40,046 nucleotides of DNA. It comes from Haplosporangium gracile (Eukaryota; Mortierellomycota; Mortierellomycetes; Mortierellales; Mortierellaceae). A program made the translations under genes and the position numbers. Each line of letters begins with the position of its first letter. Positions within the stretch are counted from its first letter, which is position 1. Shown piece after piece: positions 23,175-34,171 of the stretch. The stretch is taken from contig JAAAUF010000266.1 of assembly GCA_015499985.1 (NCBI GenBank), positions 3,948-43,993 on the forward strand, read 5' to 3'. Below the pieces are notes generated by a model. That model made no database searches, was not told the origin of the DNA, and saw nothing but the letters and a program-made list of their open reading frames with translations.

Positions 23175-23659
23175 ATGAAACAAAAAATGACTCGTCTTAA
23201 CTCCTCATCGTTCCTATTCGCCGCTCTGTTCTTCGCGCAAGCTTGCATTGTCCTTGTCCCTGCCGCAGAGTTGACGCCTGGTCTGTTCATAATCTATCAG
23301 TTTCCTGAGTTCCTCGTCGTGAAGGGTTCCAGTGGCGAAAGTTTTTTACAATGGAATCTAAAGAGGCGAATGGTACCGTTTGGAAAATTGCTCGTGGGAG
23401 CAATGAAAGTTCGCCCACGCTTCTAGAAGAAATATCGAGCCACTACCCGACCGTTTTATGGGGGTCACTAAAAAAGGTTCTGGGGTTGGCATGTCAATCG
23501 AATCGTTCAACTTTCAACTGGAGAATGTTGCAAACGGGGACGGACAAGTGCCGCATCGAGCCTTTTGAAAACCGTCACTCGTCTGTCCAAGCTATGATTC
23601 GAGGACGTGGCTTGATCTTGGATCGCAGTCTGCATGCGCTTAGATATGATGAATGATCG
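23175..23659 (+). pseudogene. Frameshifted small secreted protein, possibly beta-trefoil
   Basis: The frame from 23175 (better start: Met at 23187) gives a signal peptide, 'MTRLNSSSFLFAALFFAQAC', then 'LTPGLFIIYQFPEFLVVKG'. Around a six-T run at 23342-23347 the sensible frame changes: from 23351 another frame continues with 'GTVWKIARGSNES' and, later, 'FNWRMLQTGTDKCRIEPF'. One lost or gained T would join them into a secreted protein of about 155-160 residues. Repeated segments ending in Trp suggest a beta-trefoil-type fold, but that is an inference. A further fragment in a new frame, 'LHLWTGYIHEYSN' near 23797-23835, may be the detached end. It could be a true relic, a sequencing slip in the homopolymer, or still functional with an unseen intron. 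Confidence 0.5.
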
Positions 23660-24313
23660 TTCGTTTCTTCTTTGTAGATATTTCTCTTAATCTTCTCATT
23701 ATGTGAATATCGTTGACAATATACAATCGCTTATTGATTGCCAAAAAAAAAAAAAAAAAAAAAGAAGTCAGTTGAACGCCAAGGACAACTTGCGTTTGCA
23801 CCTTTGGACGGGGTATATCCATGAGTACAGCAATGAAAAGGAAGAACAATGGAGGAAGGCGCGGATGAGGGACAATAACAATGATCCATTCTCTTTGTTT
23901 CGTTCGTTTGATTGTCAGTTGTTATTTGAATTCAAATGAGGCATTAAAAGGAGGGAATAATAGTAAATGCCTTCTGCAATAAGCCTTGAGAAAAGAGAAA
24001 AAGAGAAGGCATTTGTCTCTTTACGGCTATCGCTTATTCTGCTTCAGAGAGAAGGGAATCGTGAATGCGGTTTGAGAGCGACGCATCTCTACTAATTGTC
24101 CATCAAAAAGTCTAAAGATCGGAGGTTGATATACGCTATTGATGTTTTTCACCTGTTCAACAGCAAACACCCTTTCCTTTTTTTCCCTCATTCATAGGAA
24201 AAAAAGACGATATCTCAGTGAAGTGTGTCCTGTATCTGTTATCATCATCTAGAAGTAATCGGTCCAGTTGGAAGGATAAATGAGTGTATTCTATCCAAAT
24301 CCTCAAGAAGAAG
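23660..24313. other. Downstream remnant sequence and A-run
   Basis: This contains a 21-nt A run at 23743-23763, followed by a plus-strand frame to 23939 including 'LHLWTGYIHEYSN' and 'EQWRKARMRDNNNDP'. That frame may be the last third of the broken secreted-protein gene to its left. The rest (23940-24313) shows nothing I recognise. Confidence 0.3.
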
Positions 24314-24716
24314 TCAATTTACTTCAACGAAGATCCATTGGTCGTTTCCCAGCGATATAAAACTATGCAGGAGCTCCACCCTGGATGGTCCCTCATCGGC
24401 TACCTTCTGGACCGACAATCCTCTTTCTCCAACGGGATCGACGCGGTACAAGTCAGACCCCCGAGGAATCTTGTTCAGAAAGGACTGAGTTGACCTTGTA
24501 TCCAACAGCAATTGCTGGCCAGGTTGGATTGATTGGCTCTGACTGAGATACAAGTAGCGACTCGAGTATACGTGCTTGAGAGTAAAACGAAACGACCAAG
24601 GACGTTTGTCCGTTTGGATTAATTCCTATAAGGATGTGAATAAGAGCCTCCATAGAAAAAAGCAACCATCATCAGCCAGTGCATATTACTTTCTGTGTAG
24701 CTATCTTGGTCCCCAT
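24314..24716 (-). CDS. Possible small two-exon gene, unknown family
   Basis: The minus strand holds a 312-nt open segment (24314-24625) that reads like real protein: 'RPWSFRFTLKHVYSSRYLYL', then 'PGQQLLLDTRSTQSFL', then 'DLYRVDPVGERGLSV', ending 'NDQWIFVEVN'. It is preceded by an acceptor (CCTTATAG) at its 5' edge. A 27-nt first exon (24690-24716, 'MGTKIATQK') with a GTAATA donor joins it in phase across a 64-nt intron, giving 112 residues. I recognise no domain, and the plus strand of the same DNA is also open in places. The last exon is more credible than the first. The tiny first exon is only one of several possible starts. Confidence 0.4.
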
Positions 24717-25472
24717 GACCCCTTTCTAAATCAGGCGTGTTGTCTACCTATCTCTCCTAACAACCATATTGTGAGATTTTCCCTCGCACACACCCCTTCC
24801 CGCGTTTTTATTTTATTAACCTTCGCACACAAAATAAAAACGCTTTTCGGTCTCAGCCACTGATCGCTGCGCCCCATTGTTCGTTCTATGTGGGTCGCGG
24901 GTCTTCAGAACTGGAAGGAGGCAAAAAAAAATGTATATTTGCCTATCACTTTCATGACGCTGTCATTTTGCCCAACAAAACCGTCTTACAAAACAAAAAG
25001 GACAAAATACGGTGTGCACTTTCAATACATACTTGGCAAGTAGAGCTTGTATATATGCATTCCCATCCGATTTCCTCGCCTATCGAAGCCATGTCTCTCC
25101 CCCTCTCGCCCCTTCAAATCACGTTTTGTAATTGTGTTCAACAGCAACGTCCTTTAAAAAAATTTCTTACTCATTTGCACGCTGTGTTTGCGAAAAGGTT
25201 TAAATCGAGTATGACAACAAAAAATGCAAGGAGCTGGCATTGATGTGCGCAAAAAACGAGAAAAAAAAAAAAAGACGAACGGCATTGTTGAGAGAACGAT
25301 TTATTAACTCGTTATTTCACTCTACTTAGATGCGACTTCTAGCTACTCTTTTTTTTCGCGTGATAAAGAGGAGGAGCAAGAGAAGTGGGAGTACGGGGTA
25401 AAGAGGGGTGGGAGGGGTCCAGCTGGACGAAATCTATCAGTTAGTAGGGAAAGGAGCAGAGGTAGTACGAGC
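24717..25472. other. Intergenic region, nothing recognised
   Basis: This 756-bp stretch is A/T-rich with scattered C/T tracts and only short open frames. On the minus strand AATAAA (complement at 25300-25305) lies about 170 nt past the stop of the next gene and is its likely poly(A) signal. Confidence 0.4.
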
Positions 25473-25804
25473 TCAAGACGGAATGAGCGCGAAGTGGAGT
25501 TTGTAAGGAGTTTTGCCCCAACGGCGGCGGGCACGGGTGATGTCGTCGTATGTCATGAACTTTTGTGATGTTTCATACTTAGGGGTGTAGTAGGTATTGT
25601 CAGCGTTGGGGTCGACAATCCACACCGTTGAGACCGTGGTTTTGTCAAAGTTTTGCATGAGTATGACTTCGCCGGCCCCTGCACCTGGAATGAGAAAGAC
25701 TTCGCCCCTACTGAGGGTGTATCTGCCTGCGTCAAGGCCGGTGACGCAGAGAGAGTGAGGACTTGAATGGTCGCGGCAAAGGTCAGGAGGGTAGCGCGCA
25801 ACAT
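25473..25804 (-). pseudogene. Small secreted protein with an internal frameshift
   Basis: From the ATG at 25804 one frame gives a convincing signal peptide (hydrophobic core 'ATLLTFAATIQVLTLSA'). The protein-like continuation is in another frame: 'CVTGLDAGRYTLSRGEVFLI', 'STVWIVDPNADNTYY', 'RARRRWGKTPYKLHFALIPS', stop at 25473. The two frames cross at an (AG)4/(CT)4 repeat, 25748-25755; loss of one dinucleotide unit would join them into about 110 residues. No GT..AG intron restores the frame. The mature part resembles the relic at 23175 in spacing (G-x-[FY], then FL-[IV]-x-G-x-x-x-GE, then TVW). A TATA-like AATAAATA lies about 160 bp upstream. It may be a pseudogene or an intact gene with a sequencing error. 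Confidence 0.55.
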
Positions 25805-27253
25805 GGCTTATGGTTGCGGACTGAGTAAGATATAGTGTAGGATAGGATAGTGAGATGAGATCACTGTAGATGAAAAGAGAGGAAGGTTGAGGGCTCGTCT
25901 TAAAGCATTTTTTTCTCTTGAAGGTCTTATCTTTTTCTATGCCCTTTCCCTTCTCGGTATTTATTCCCCGCGCTTTCTTTTCTTAAGCTTCTTCAAACCA
26001 CTTCCACCCCTTAGATGCTTAAATACCTAGTCCTTGACAAGCATTTCGCTCCTCCGTTGATTTTTTTGGGCTATATGCATCCCTTGTTCTTTTTTGACCC
26101 TTGTCCTTTCCTTCGGCTGCTCCCTTGCGCACTCCCTTCGAACTCCTCAACAGAGTTAGGGATTTGCCAGTTGTCCAACGTAGTCCCATTCGTCGATCTT
26201 GCAAGAAATGCGAAAGGCAATGAAAAAGGAAGGACAAAATGAGCTACAACAGCGATATAACCATTCTCCTTGAGAAAGCTTGTTCAACGCGACTTGCTTC
26301 ACCTCATACTTTACACTGACACTCCATTCTACTGAGATGATTGGTGCATTTGCCTGTATTGAGAACATTGGCGGCGGGGATGATGGCTGGAAGGCCAGTT
26401 GATGATAAAGTCAAGTATGTTGAATAAGAAGAGCAAGAAAAGGGATCAAGGATGGTGTTTATAGTGAAGCAAATTGGAGTGGAAAGACAAGACGGCTGAA
26501 GCCATGCAATGAAAAAAGAAAAAAAAACCGCAAACAGCGGGACGGTTCTAATTATTCATGGGGGATGACTTTACGTCGCTCAAATGACCAACCTTTTCTT
26601 TTGTAATGCTCATCATAAGCCATTATTTTTGGCAAGTGTGTGAGTGTGTGTGCGTGCCATACATCCATCAGGAATCGTTTTCTTTCTCATTGTATGTTTG
26701 GGCGCCATATTTTTCTTCCCTTCTCCTAGACATGCATTTCTTGTGTTAACTTTCATGAAGACATCGGGGGGGTTTTTTTTTTTTGGATTCGGCTTTAAGT
26801 GTTACATCGTTGGATTAAGCAAAGGATAGGTGATCAGGAGAGAAAGATAGTAGTGTCCCACGCGTGTTTCCAACTTTCTTTTTATGGTTCTTGGGCAATA
26901 AGCATTCACAAATCAATTCATAAAAATACACGCGTCGCAATCTCTCTTTCCCTCTCGGTGCTATTAAAATGTAGATCCGACCCATCCAATTAATTTAAAG
27001 TGCAAGTAGCATTTGCGATCAAATTCCCTTCCTTTCATTTCTGTAGCTCTCTTTTTCCTGTCCCCCTTTTTGTCTCTGCTCCCATCTTCTTCTTCTTCTT
27101 CTTCTTCTTCTTCTTCTTCTTTGTCTTCTTCCATCACCACCTTCCCTTACATTCCTTCTTCCATCCTCCTTTTTCTTAATACCCTTTCACATCCTCTTTC
27201 TCTCATCTCCCTTCCTTCCCCTCCTTCCAACCAACACAACTCACTCTCTCATC
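25805..27253. other. Divergent intergenic region before the septin gene
   Basis: This 1.45-kb region contains a GT-rich microsatellite at about 26635-26655, T-runs, and a C/T-rich leader from 27030 to 27250 with a (TTC)n repeat. A minus-strand open frame at 26156-26368 has a fairly natural composition ('VSVKYEVKQVALNKL') but no signature, start context or flanking exon that I can defend. Confidence 0.4.
27085..27121 (+). repeat. (TTC)n trinucleotide repeat in septin leader
   Basis: About twelve tandem TCT/TTC units, 130-170 bp upstream of the septin ATG, within a C/T-rich leader. Confidence 0.85.
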
Positions 27254-30200
27254 ATGTCCGTCGACGCAGAATCCACCCAGGTACACATGCAATACCACGC
27301 TCATCCTCACTCACTTCGACAACAACCCTGCAACAGCGTCAGCAGCAACAACAACAATAATAATAAACAACAGCAAAAATGACAGCAATAACAAGAGTAA
27401 CAACGGCAGTAACAGCAACAGCGACAACACACTATGGAACCTGTGTTTGCGGCTACCTTGTTCACGATAAAGTCAACAATTACCAAAAGCTATCCTTGGA
27501 TACAACAAAGGAAGCAGCAGACCAAGCTGTTGGGTCCGTCCTCATTTCCATCGCTCTTTCACACTCACACTGTGTCTTCTTGTGCGCTACCATTTTATTA
27601 TAGCCCATCCTCCAGAGCTACGTCGGGTTTGACTCTATCACCTCCCAGATTGAGAAGAAGCTCCTCAAGCGTGGCTTCCAGTTCAATGTCATGGTCGTTG
27701 GTATGTAACCTTCTGTTGTTACAACGAGAAATAAGAAAGGATGTTTGAACTCACAACCAGCCGGAAAACCAAGCAAACGGCAGCAAAGAGGAGAATCGCT
27801 TTTTTCAACTCAGTATACTAACAGGAGTACCACTTTGTGTTTTTTTTGTTCATCTCATTCATTTCATGCTTCATTCGTGAACAGGTCAATCTGGATTGGG
27901 CAAGAGCACCCTCATCAACACCATCTTTGCCTCGCATCTTATCGACTCCAAGGGACGCACCCAGCCCGACGAGCCCACCCGTCAGACTGTCGAGATCCAC
28001 TCCTTCACCGAGAGTAAGTCTTTGCTGTTTATCTATTACCTGTCAATCTATTCCATCTATTACCTTACTTGTATCCGGCTCGGTGCAATTGAAAGCGCAC
28101 AGAACATACAGCATGGTTGCCCTGTACTTTTCTTTCTTCCTTTGCTTGCCACTTCCTGTTTCTCTCCTTCATATCTCAATCCACAGACACATACACGTTC
28201 GACAAATACCTCCCAATTGCTCCTGTCCTCGTTCCTTCTCGTTTTCTGTTCTGTGTGAGAGTGAGAGAGAGTGTGTCTTTGAATCTCTTTATTTCCGGCA
28301 CGGGCTCTCGTTCTGTTCGTCTTTATATATTTGTCTTTAAAAGGGAGAGCAAGCATTTTTTTGTTGCTTCTGTTCTTGACCCTGCCCTTACTGACTATCG
28401 AACAAAAGTGCTCAAGCTTGGAAGACTTGGAGTTGAATTTGAGCTTGGTCAAAGAAAAATGAAGGGAAAGGGTCGGCCCATAAGGATGTCAGAGACCCAT
28501 TTGATTACTTCAGGAGGAGGAGGAGGGAGGAGGTGGGGAGTCAAGGACAAGTTAAAAAAAAAGGGACGATGGATTCAGGAGGGACGGAAACCAAAACTCA
28601 CGGAAGTAGCGAGAGACACAGAGAGACAGAAGATTGACAGCGAGAGAAAGAGAAGGCGAACAGAAAAATAACAAGAGCAAGGAGCCATCCTCACATTATT
28701 GAGGAGAGATTGAGAGCCGCGCGCGAGCGAGAGGGAGAGGGAGCCAAGACAGACAGACAGATAAGCAACCTTCCTTGCCTTTTGATTCGATACAGCAAAC
28801 CCTTGAAGGCCATCAAGCAGCAACCACATCTACAACAGGCAAACGGAAACATCCACCGTTCCTCCACTCCATCAGCGTTCACGACCGCTTCGAATTGAAA
28901 ACAACAACAACAAAAGCGATCCGTTGTTATGATGTTTGCACTCCCTTTCCAACCTCGTGAAAGGGCTTAAATTGGCTCGTTGTACAACCATCAACATAAT
29001 TAATGCATACTCTAACGGTCGTTTTTGTACTCTGGTCACTTTTTATAGCCATTGTCGAGAGGGGCGTCAAGCTGAGACTCAACATTGTCGACACCCCCGG
29101 ATACGGTGACCAGGTTAACAACGAGAACTGGTAAGCACCACTCAACAAGGCCCGAGTGTGTGATGGATAGAGAGAGAAAGAGCGATTTTTGTCTTTCTTT
29201 AATTCGCAAGAGCAGGACTAACCGAAACGAACCAACTGTCTTTTTTTGTTTGTAGCTGGGAGCCCATTATCAAGTACATCAAGGACCAGCATTCGTCCTT
29301 CCTTCGCAAGGAATTGACAGCCATGCGTGATCGCTTCATCCAGGATACCCGCATTCACTGCTGCTTGTTCTTCATCTCCCCCACCGGTCACTCGTAAGTT
29401 TGGATCCTCCTTTGTTTTATTGTAGCGGGACGGGACAGATACTTGACCTCTGCATGCGATAGGACATGCATCTTGGAAAATGCTTGCCTCCAGCTCATTA
29501 CAAGTAGCAAGACGAAATCTGAAATAAGAAATGGACAAAAGTAAGGCTCACAATGCTTCCGGATCTTGTTTTCTATTACTGTAAAAAAAATATAGATTGA
29601 AGCCCATTGATATCGTTGTGCTCAAGAAGTTGACTGAGGTTGTCAACGTCGTCCCCGTCATTGCCAAGTCAGACTCTTTGACCATCGAGGAGCGCATCGC
29701 CTTCAAGCACCGCGTATGTCTTTCCTCCTGGATATCAGCCATATTGTTTTGTTGACATGACGTAACATGACAAAGCACGTACTTACAATTCACTATTTGC
29801 TTAATGAGAATAGATTAAGGAGGAGATGGCTTTCCACAACATCAAACTATACCCCTACGAGTCGGACGAAGATGATGAGCAGGATGCGGCCTTGAACGAG
29901 AGCATCCAGGATTTGATCCCCTTTGCCGTCGTCGGATCAGAAAAGACCGTCGTTGTCGATGGCAAGCACGTCCGTGGTCGCCAGAACCGCTGGGGTATCA
30001 TCAACGGTATGCAAACAAGCCGGCATCTCTCTCTTGGTTTTTTTCTTGCTGTCGCTAGTTTCTCTAACTATACATGTACACTAAATACCTATGTTCCCCT
30101 TTTCAATCCTTTTAATAGTCGAGAATGAGAACCACTGCGAGTTCATTCACTTGCGCAACTTCTTGACACGCACTCACTTGCAGGACTTGATCGAGACGAC

Positions 30201-30288
30201 CTCGTTGATCCACTACGAGTCCTTCCGCTCCAAGCAGCTGCTTGCCCTCAAGGAGAACGGCCAGCAGCAACAGCAGCAACAGCACTAA
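27254..30288 (+). CDS. CDC10: Septin, Cdc10 type
   Basis: Septins are GTP-binding proteins that polymerise at the plasma membrane to guide septation and polarity; Cdc10 is the central subunit and lacks the long C-terminal coiled coil. Eight exons (27254-27280, 27604-27700, 27885-28013, 29049-29130, 29256-29393, 29596-29713, 29814-30006, 30119-30288) give 317 residues, close to yeast Cdc10. Motifs: 'SYVGFDSITSQIEKKLLKRG' then P-loop GQSGLGKST at 42-50, switch DTPGYGD at 99-105, AKSD at 181-184, and the septin-unique region 'GRQNRWGIIN'. The end 'LIHYESFRSKQLLALKENG' followed by a short Gln run and no coiled coil supports the Cdc10 class. Exon 1 codes for only nine residues. Intron 3 is 1035 nt, far longer than its neighbours. 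Confidence 0.93.
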
Positions 30289-30897
30289 ATATTGACGACT
30301 GACAAGGAGAAGAGATGATGAAGGGCGAGGGGCTCCTTGACGGATCTCCCCTTCATCTTGCATTCTCTACCTCTGACACCATCGTTCATTATTTTTGCTT
30401 CATTTGTTTTGTGCCCCACCTTAACAGCAACCATATACTTTCTTTTATTATTATTATTATTTCTTTCACCTCTTCTTTTCTAATACAGTCGTTTCATATG
30501 ATAAAACACCAAAAACATAAACAAACAGAAGAAAGACGAGAGATGCAGCAGCAGTTTAGCCCAGTGATACCAAACGACCATCACAGAAGAACCCTTTTTT
30601 TTTAAACATCTAATTCATTATTCGACAGGGGGATTTTGCTTTTCCTTCGTGGCCATCGCGGAGCTGTTTCTGGTAAATGCCTCAGCATGGTCTTCAAATG
30701 GAATAATAAACATTGTTCAAAAAAAACCTATAATGTTTGCAAAGGGGAACGACCACAAACGTAGCAGGCATGCATACTATTTATTTCAGAACGGAACAAA
30801 AAAAAAAAAATAGAAATATCCGCAACAAGGCCGTTGTGTTTTTTTTGTTTTATTTTGTTTGGTTTCTCGCTGCCTACAAGAAGATGACATTCCTGGT
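30289..30897. other. Convergent intergenic region, 3' UTRs
   Basis: The 609 bp between the septin stop and the stop of the converging membrane-protein gene contain an AATAAA on the plus strand at 30705-30710, A/T-rich runs and no credible coding frame. Confidence 0.5.
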
Positions 30898-33318
30898 TTA
30901 GAAGAACTCGAGGGTGGCACGGCTAACGGGAGAGCCGAGGACAATGTCTCCAAGGACAGAGTTATCTTCATCATCATCGTCTTCATCGCCGTCACGGACA
31001 ATGATCTTACGGCCGACCTTGGCGTTCTTCCGGTTCTTGGAGTAATCGATCGTGCTGGGCGAGTCCTTGGCCTCGATGACTTCGGCGGTTCCGAATAACG
31101 TACCGACCTTGAACGATCCCAAAAACTTGTCCGACTATTATTCACATACAAAAAAAGAACGAGTGATATGAGTGTTTTGTGACAGTAGGAAAGTATGACA
31201 ATTGGACGAAATGCAAAAAGAATCGCATCCATCCATCTTTTTCACAATAAAAAAAAAAGTGGATATCTTACAACGCGGGCGTGGATTTTGCCGGCAATGG
31301 ATTCGGACTTGAGGCTCAACTGACGGTCGTCGATGAGATCAATCGAAGTATGGATGTCTCCTCCGCTAGTGCCAGAGCGGACGACGAGCATTCCAGGGAT
31401 CTGCTCAGCCTTGTGCTTGAGCTTGTCGATCCAATCGTCCTCGGCCTCAGTGACCTTGACATGGATGTTTCCAGCAGTCGCCAAGGTCTTGACCAAGTGG
31501 TGGGAATGGCGCCGGCAGGGCTTGTCATCATCATCGTCGCCATCATCATCGTCGCCATCGTCATCACCACCGCGCTTGCTGAGACGTCCGCTCTTAATAT
31601 CCTCACCACCATCATCACCACCATCATCACCACCACCATCATCCTCCTCAGGCTTGTCGATGGTAGTGGTAGTAACACCCAAGGTGATGTTGGCAGCGAT
31701 CGAGGCAACACGGGCATGGATGGCAGTTCCGGGGGTAGCAGCCTGGACATTCTCGATATGGATGTTTCCCGCAACGACATTGGCCTTCAAGGTGTTGGCA
31801 CGGACAGATCGAGTCTTGATCTCACCTATAATAGCGTTGATCTCGAGGCTATCAATACCCTCACCAAAGACGGGGGCCAAATCATCTTCAACCGTCGCAT
31901 GGAGGACAACACCGTTAACGGAGAGACTATCAATGCTGTTGTAGTCAATAGGCAAGACGATTTCGATATCAATTGAGGCACAAAACTTTTGGCCCTTGGG
32001 ATGGCCTGACGACTCCTCGTCGTCACCGAAGCGGCGGCGGTGGAGGGCACGCTTCTTCATCCAGAAGGACTCGTCATCGTGGGGATGCTTGCGGTGGTGC
32101 TTGCGGTGATGCTTCTTGCCATGGTGCTTCTTGTCGTGATGGTGCTTCTTGTGATGCTTCTTGTGGTGCTTGCGTCCATGGCGGTGGCGATGGTGAGGAG
32201 GAACAGGTTCCTCAGGCTCCTCAGCAGGCTCGTTCAAGTTGCTATCGGCCCAAAGGATAATCTCAAGACTATCGTCCTCCTCCTTGCGCTCCAAGTGAAG
32301 ACCCCTAGGACCTTCCTGGGGGGCGTCATCATCGTCACCATCATCGTCATCCTCAGGCATATTCTTAGTAACGTTGGCCCTGATCTTAAAAGTGGGGGAA
32401 TCAACAAAGAGACTGGATCGAACAACAACATTCGTGAAGATATTGCCCTTTCCAATCGACAGCTTGATGTTACGAACATCAGTCGAGATGGTTGAGGGTC
32501 CGTTCCAAGGGATCAGGTGCTTCATACACTCGCTCTCAGACATGGCAAATACCAAGTCGGTCTGCTGTTTGGGGGTAAGGTTTGACTGACTGGGGGTTGA
32601 GAGGGGCATCAGGGAGGGCGAGCCACCCTCGACGTAGACATAGTCGTTGTAGTCAGGATGTGACTCCCAGTCATAGTCGTCGTAGTCGTAATCAGAGCTG
32701 AAGAACGCGCAGTAGACCCAGAAGAGGAGACCGACGGCAAAAAGTCGACGGAACACCCTTCTCGCCTTTGCCTTGCCTATTATTTGTTTCAATGAAAGAA
32801 GTGGGTGAGTGAGCGAGTGAGTGGGTGAGGTGTGAGGTATGAAAAAGGTGACACGACCAGTGAGAATAAGGGTAAAGCGTCCGGGGTCTTTGCCACTAAT
32901 TAATAGATCTCCCAGGATCATAGTTTTAGCGAAGAGCTCGCCTAAAAAAAAGGTTCACCCACTAATGGCCCAAACAGCTCATCCACGAAATAGGTGGACA
33001 GCAAGACTCTACGACACCATTACGCAACAACTTACAGGCAGCACGCTGTTCGGGAGTTCGGTTACAACGACGTCCCCAACGACGTCCACACGCCTTCTGC
33101 TCCTGGTTTTGGCTCTGGTCCTCAGGGATAGGGGTAGGGGCAGCAGGGTCGAAGGCCTTCTTCTCGTCGGTAGCAGAGAGCAAGGGGACGGCGTCTTCCT
33201 CGTGGTCGGAGAATGGAGGAGGAGGGGCCGAGTTGGAAAGGTCATTGTCCTTATGGGAAGACATGTCGACAAAGACCGAGGGGTCCTTGTGGTCCTGGGG
33301 GTAGCCAGGTTCAGCCAT
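30898..33318 (-). CDS. Single-pass membrane protein with His/Lys-rich and Asp-rich stretches
   Basis: Three exons (33036-33318, 31272-32776, 30898-31134; phases match) encode 674 residues. The N-terminus is hydrophilic and acidic without a signal peptide. After basic 'KAKARR' comes one hydrophobic segment, about 106-121, so a type II (N-in) topology is likely. Residues 289-327 contain about 19 His among Lys/Arg, and acidic runs occur near 236-245, 472-486 and 498-512. The large C-terminal part repeats a short G-x-I pattern: GEIKTRS (412), GNIHIEN (431), GNIHVKV (530), GDIHTSI (567), GKIHARV (590). This resembles the DUF4097-like right-handed beta-repeat seen in adhesin-like proteins. Such proteins are common but unstudied in these fungi. 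The His-rich part could bind metal ions; this is inference. Function is unknown. Confidence 0.8.
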
Positions 33319-34171
33319 GTTTGCGTTTTTTGTTTGTTTGTTTGTTGGTCGTTAAAAGTATAGAAAAAGAAAAGAAGAGAAAAGGAGAGATTTCAAAGAG
33401 TAGAGATGTGAGGGAAGGACAGGATGAACAAAGAAAGAAGAAGAAAAAGGGCGAACAGGCCATACACAATGAATGCAAGTATTTATCCATTTTAAGTCGA
33501 GATCCTTTCCAAAAGGGTCTAAGAGGGGTGGTGGCAGCGTGTCTCTCGATTTCTTGGCATTTTTTTCATTACTGGGACTGCTCACATCTCTCTTGTTTCT
33601 CATGCCTTCGAGCAGACACATCCATGGACCATCTCTTGTATCTGCATGTGTGTGTGTGTGTGTCGACAAACAACATACAAGCAAGTTCTTTGCCTTTCTG
33701 GGCCATCTGCGCAAGATAAAGGGAGACACCGTCAGCAGGAGGGGAAAAACGATCGTAGCTAGTGCAAAGGGAAAAAGGAGATGTGGTAGCAGCGACACTG
33801 TGATACCGAAACACAGTAGGGACAGGCAATAACTACATATGGGACACATCATCCCCTTCGTCATGCAAAATCAATCTTTGGCTGTTCTGCTTGGCACAAC
33901 GACCAATCGAACAAGAAACGCAATCGATTGCGTATATCGCTCCTTCTATCACATCTTACTCGTTCTCTCTCTCTCTCATTTTCTTTTCTCTTTCTCTCTT
34001 CTCTGCACTTATTACGAAAAAGAGGCCGCTGGATGATTTCATACCGAACACTCAAAATGAAGAGGTAGTTGCTGCGTTGACAAGGGAAGAGTGGACACGA
34101 CGCTTTTTTTTTTTTTTTTATATTTTCAGTGGGTGGTGTAAGAAAAACAAAGGGAAGGCCCTATCTAAGGA
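33319..34171. promoter_or_regulatory. Promoter region of the His-rich membrane protein gene
   Basis: This 853-bp interval lies between two tandem minus-strand genes. It contains T-rich (sense strand) sequence just upstream of the start at 33318, a GT repeat at 33644-33663, and a T-run near 34104-34119 that belongs to the VPS37 3' side. I see no coding frame with recognisable content. Confidence 0.4.

Noticed and set aside
25748..25804. Short intron to explain the frame change in the secreted-protein gene
   Set aside because: The only GT..AG pair here would be about 40 nt and returns to the original frame, not to the protein-like one.
28117..28671. 184-residue frame in the septin intron
   Set aside because: It is low-complexity with a basic tail, has no family signature, and is removed by well-supported splice sites. 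It is kept only as part of the long-intron observation.
31281..31976. 231-residue plus-strand frame, and other long frames to 32495
   Set aside because: They mirror the repetitive Asp/His codons of the membrane-protein gene on the minus strand. Splice sites and phases support the minus-strand gene.
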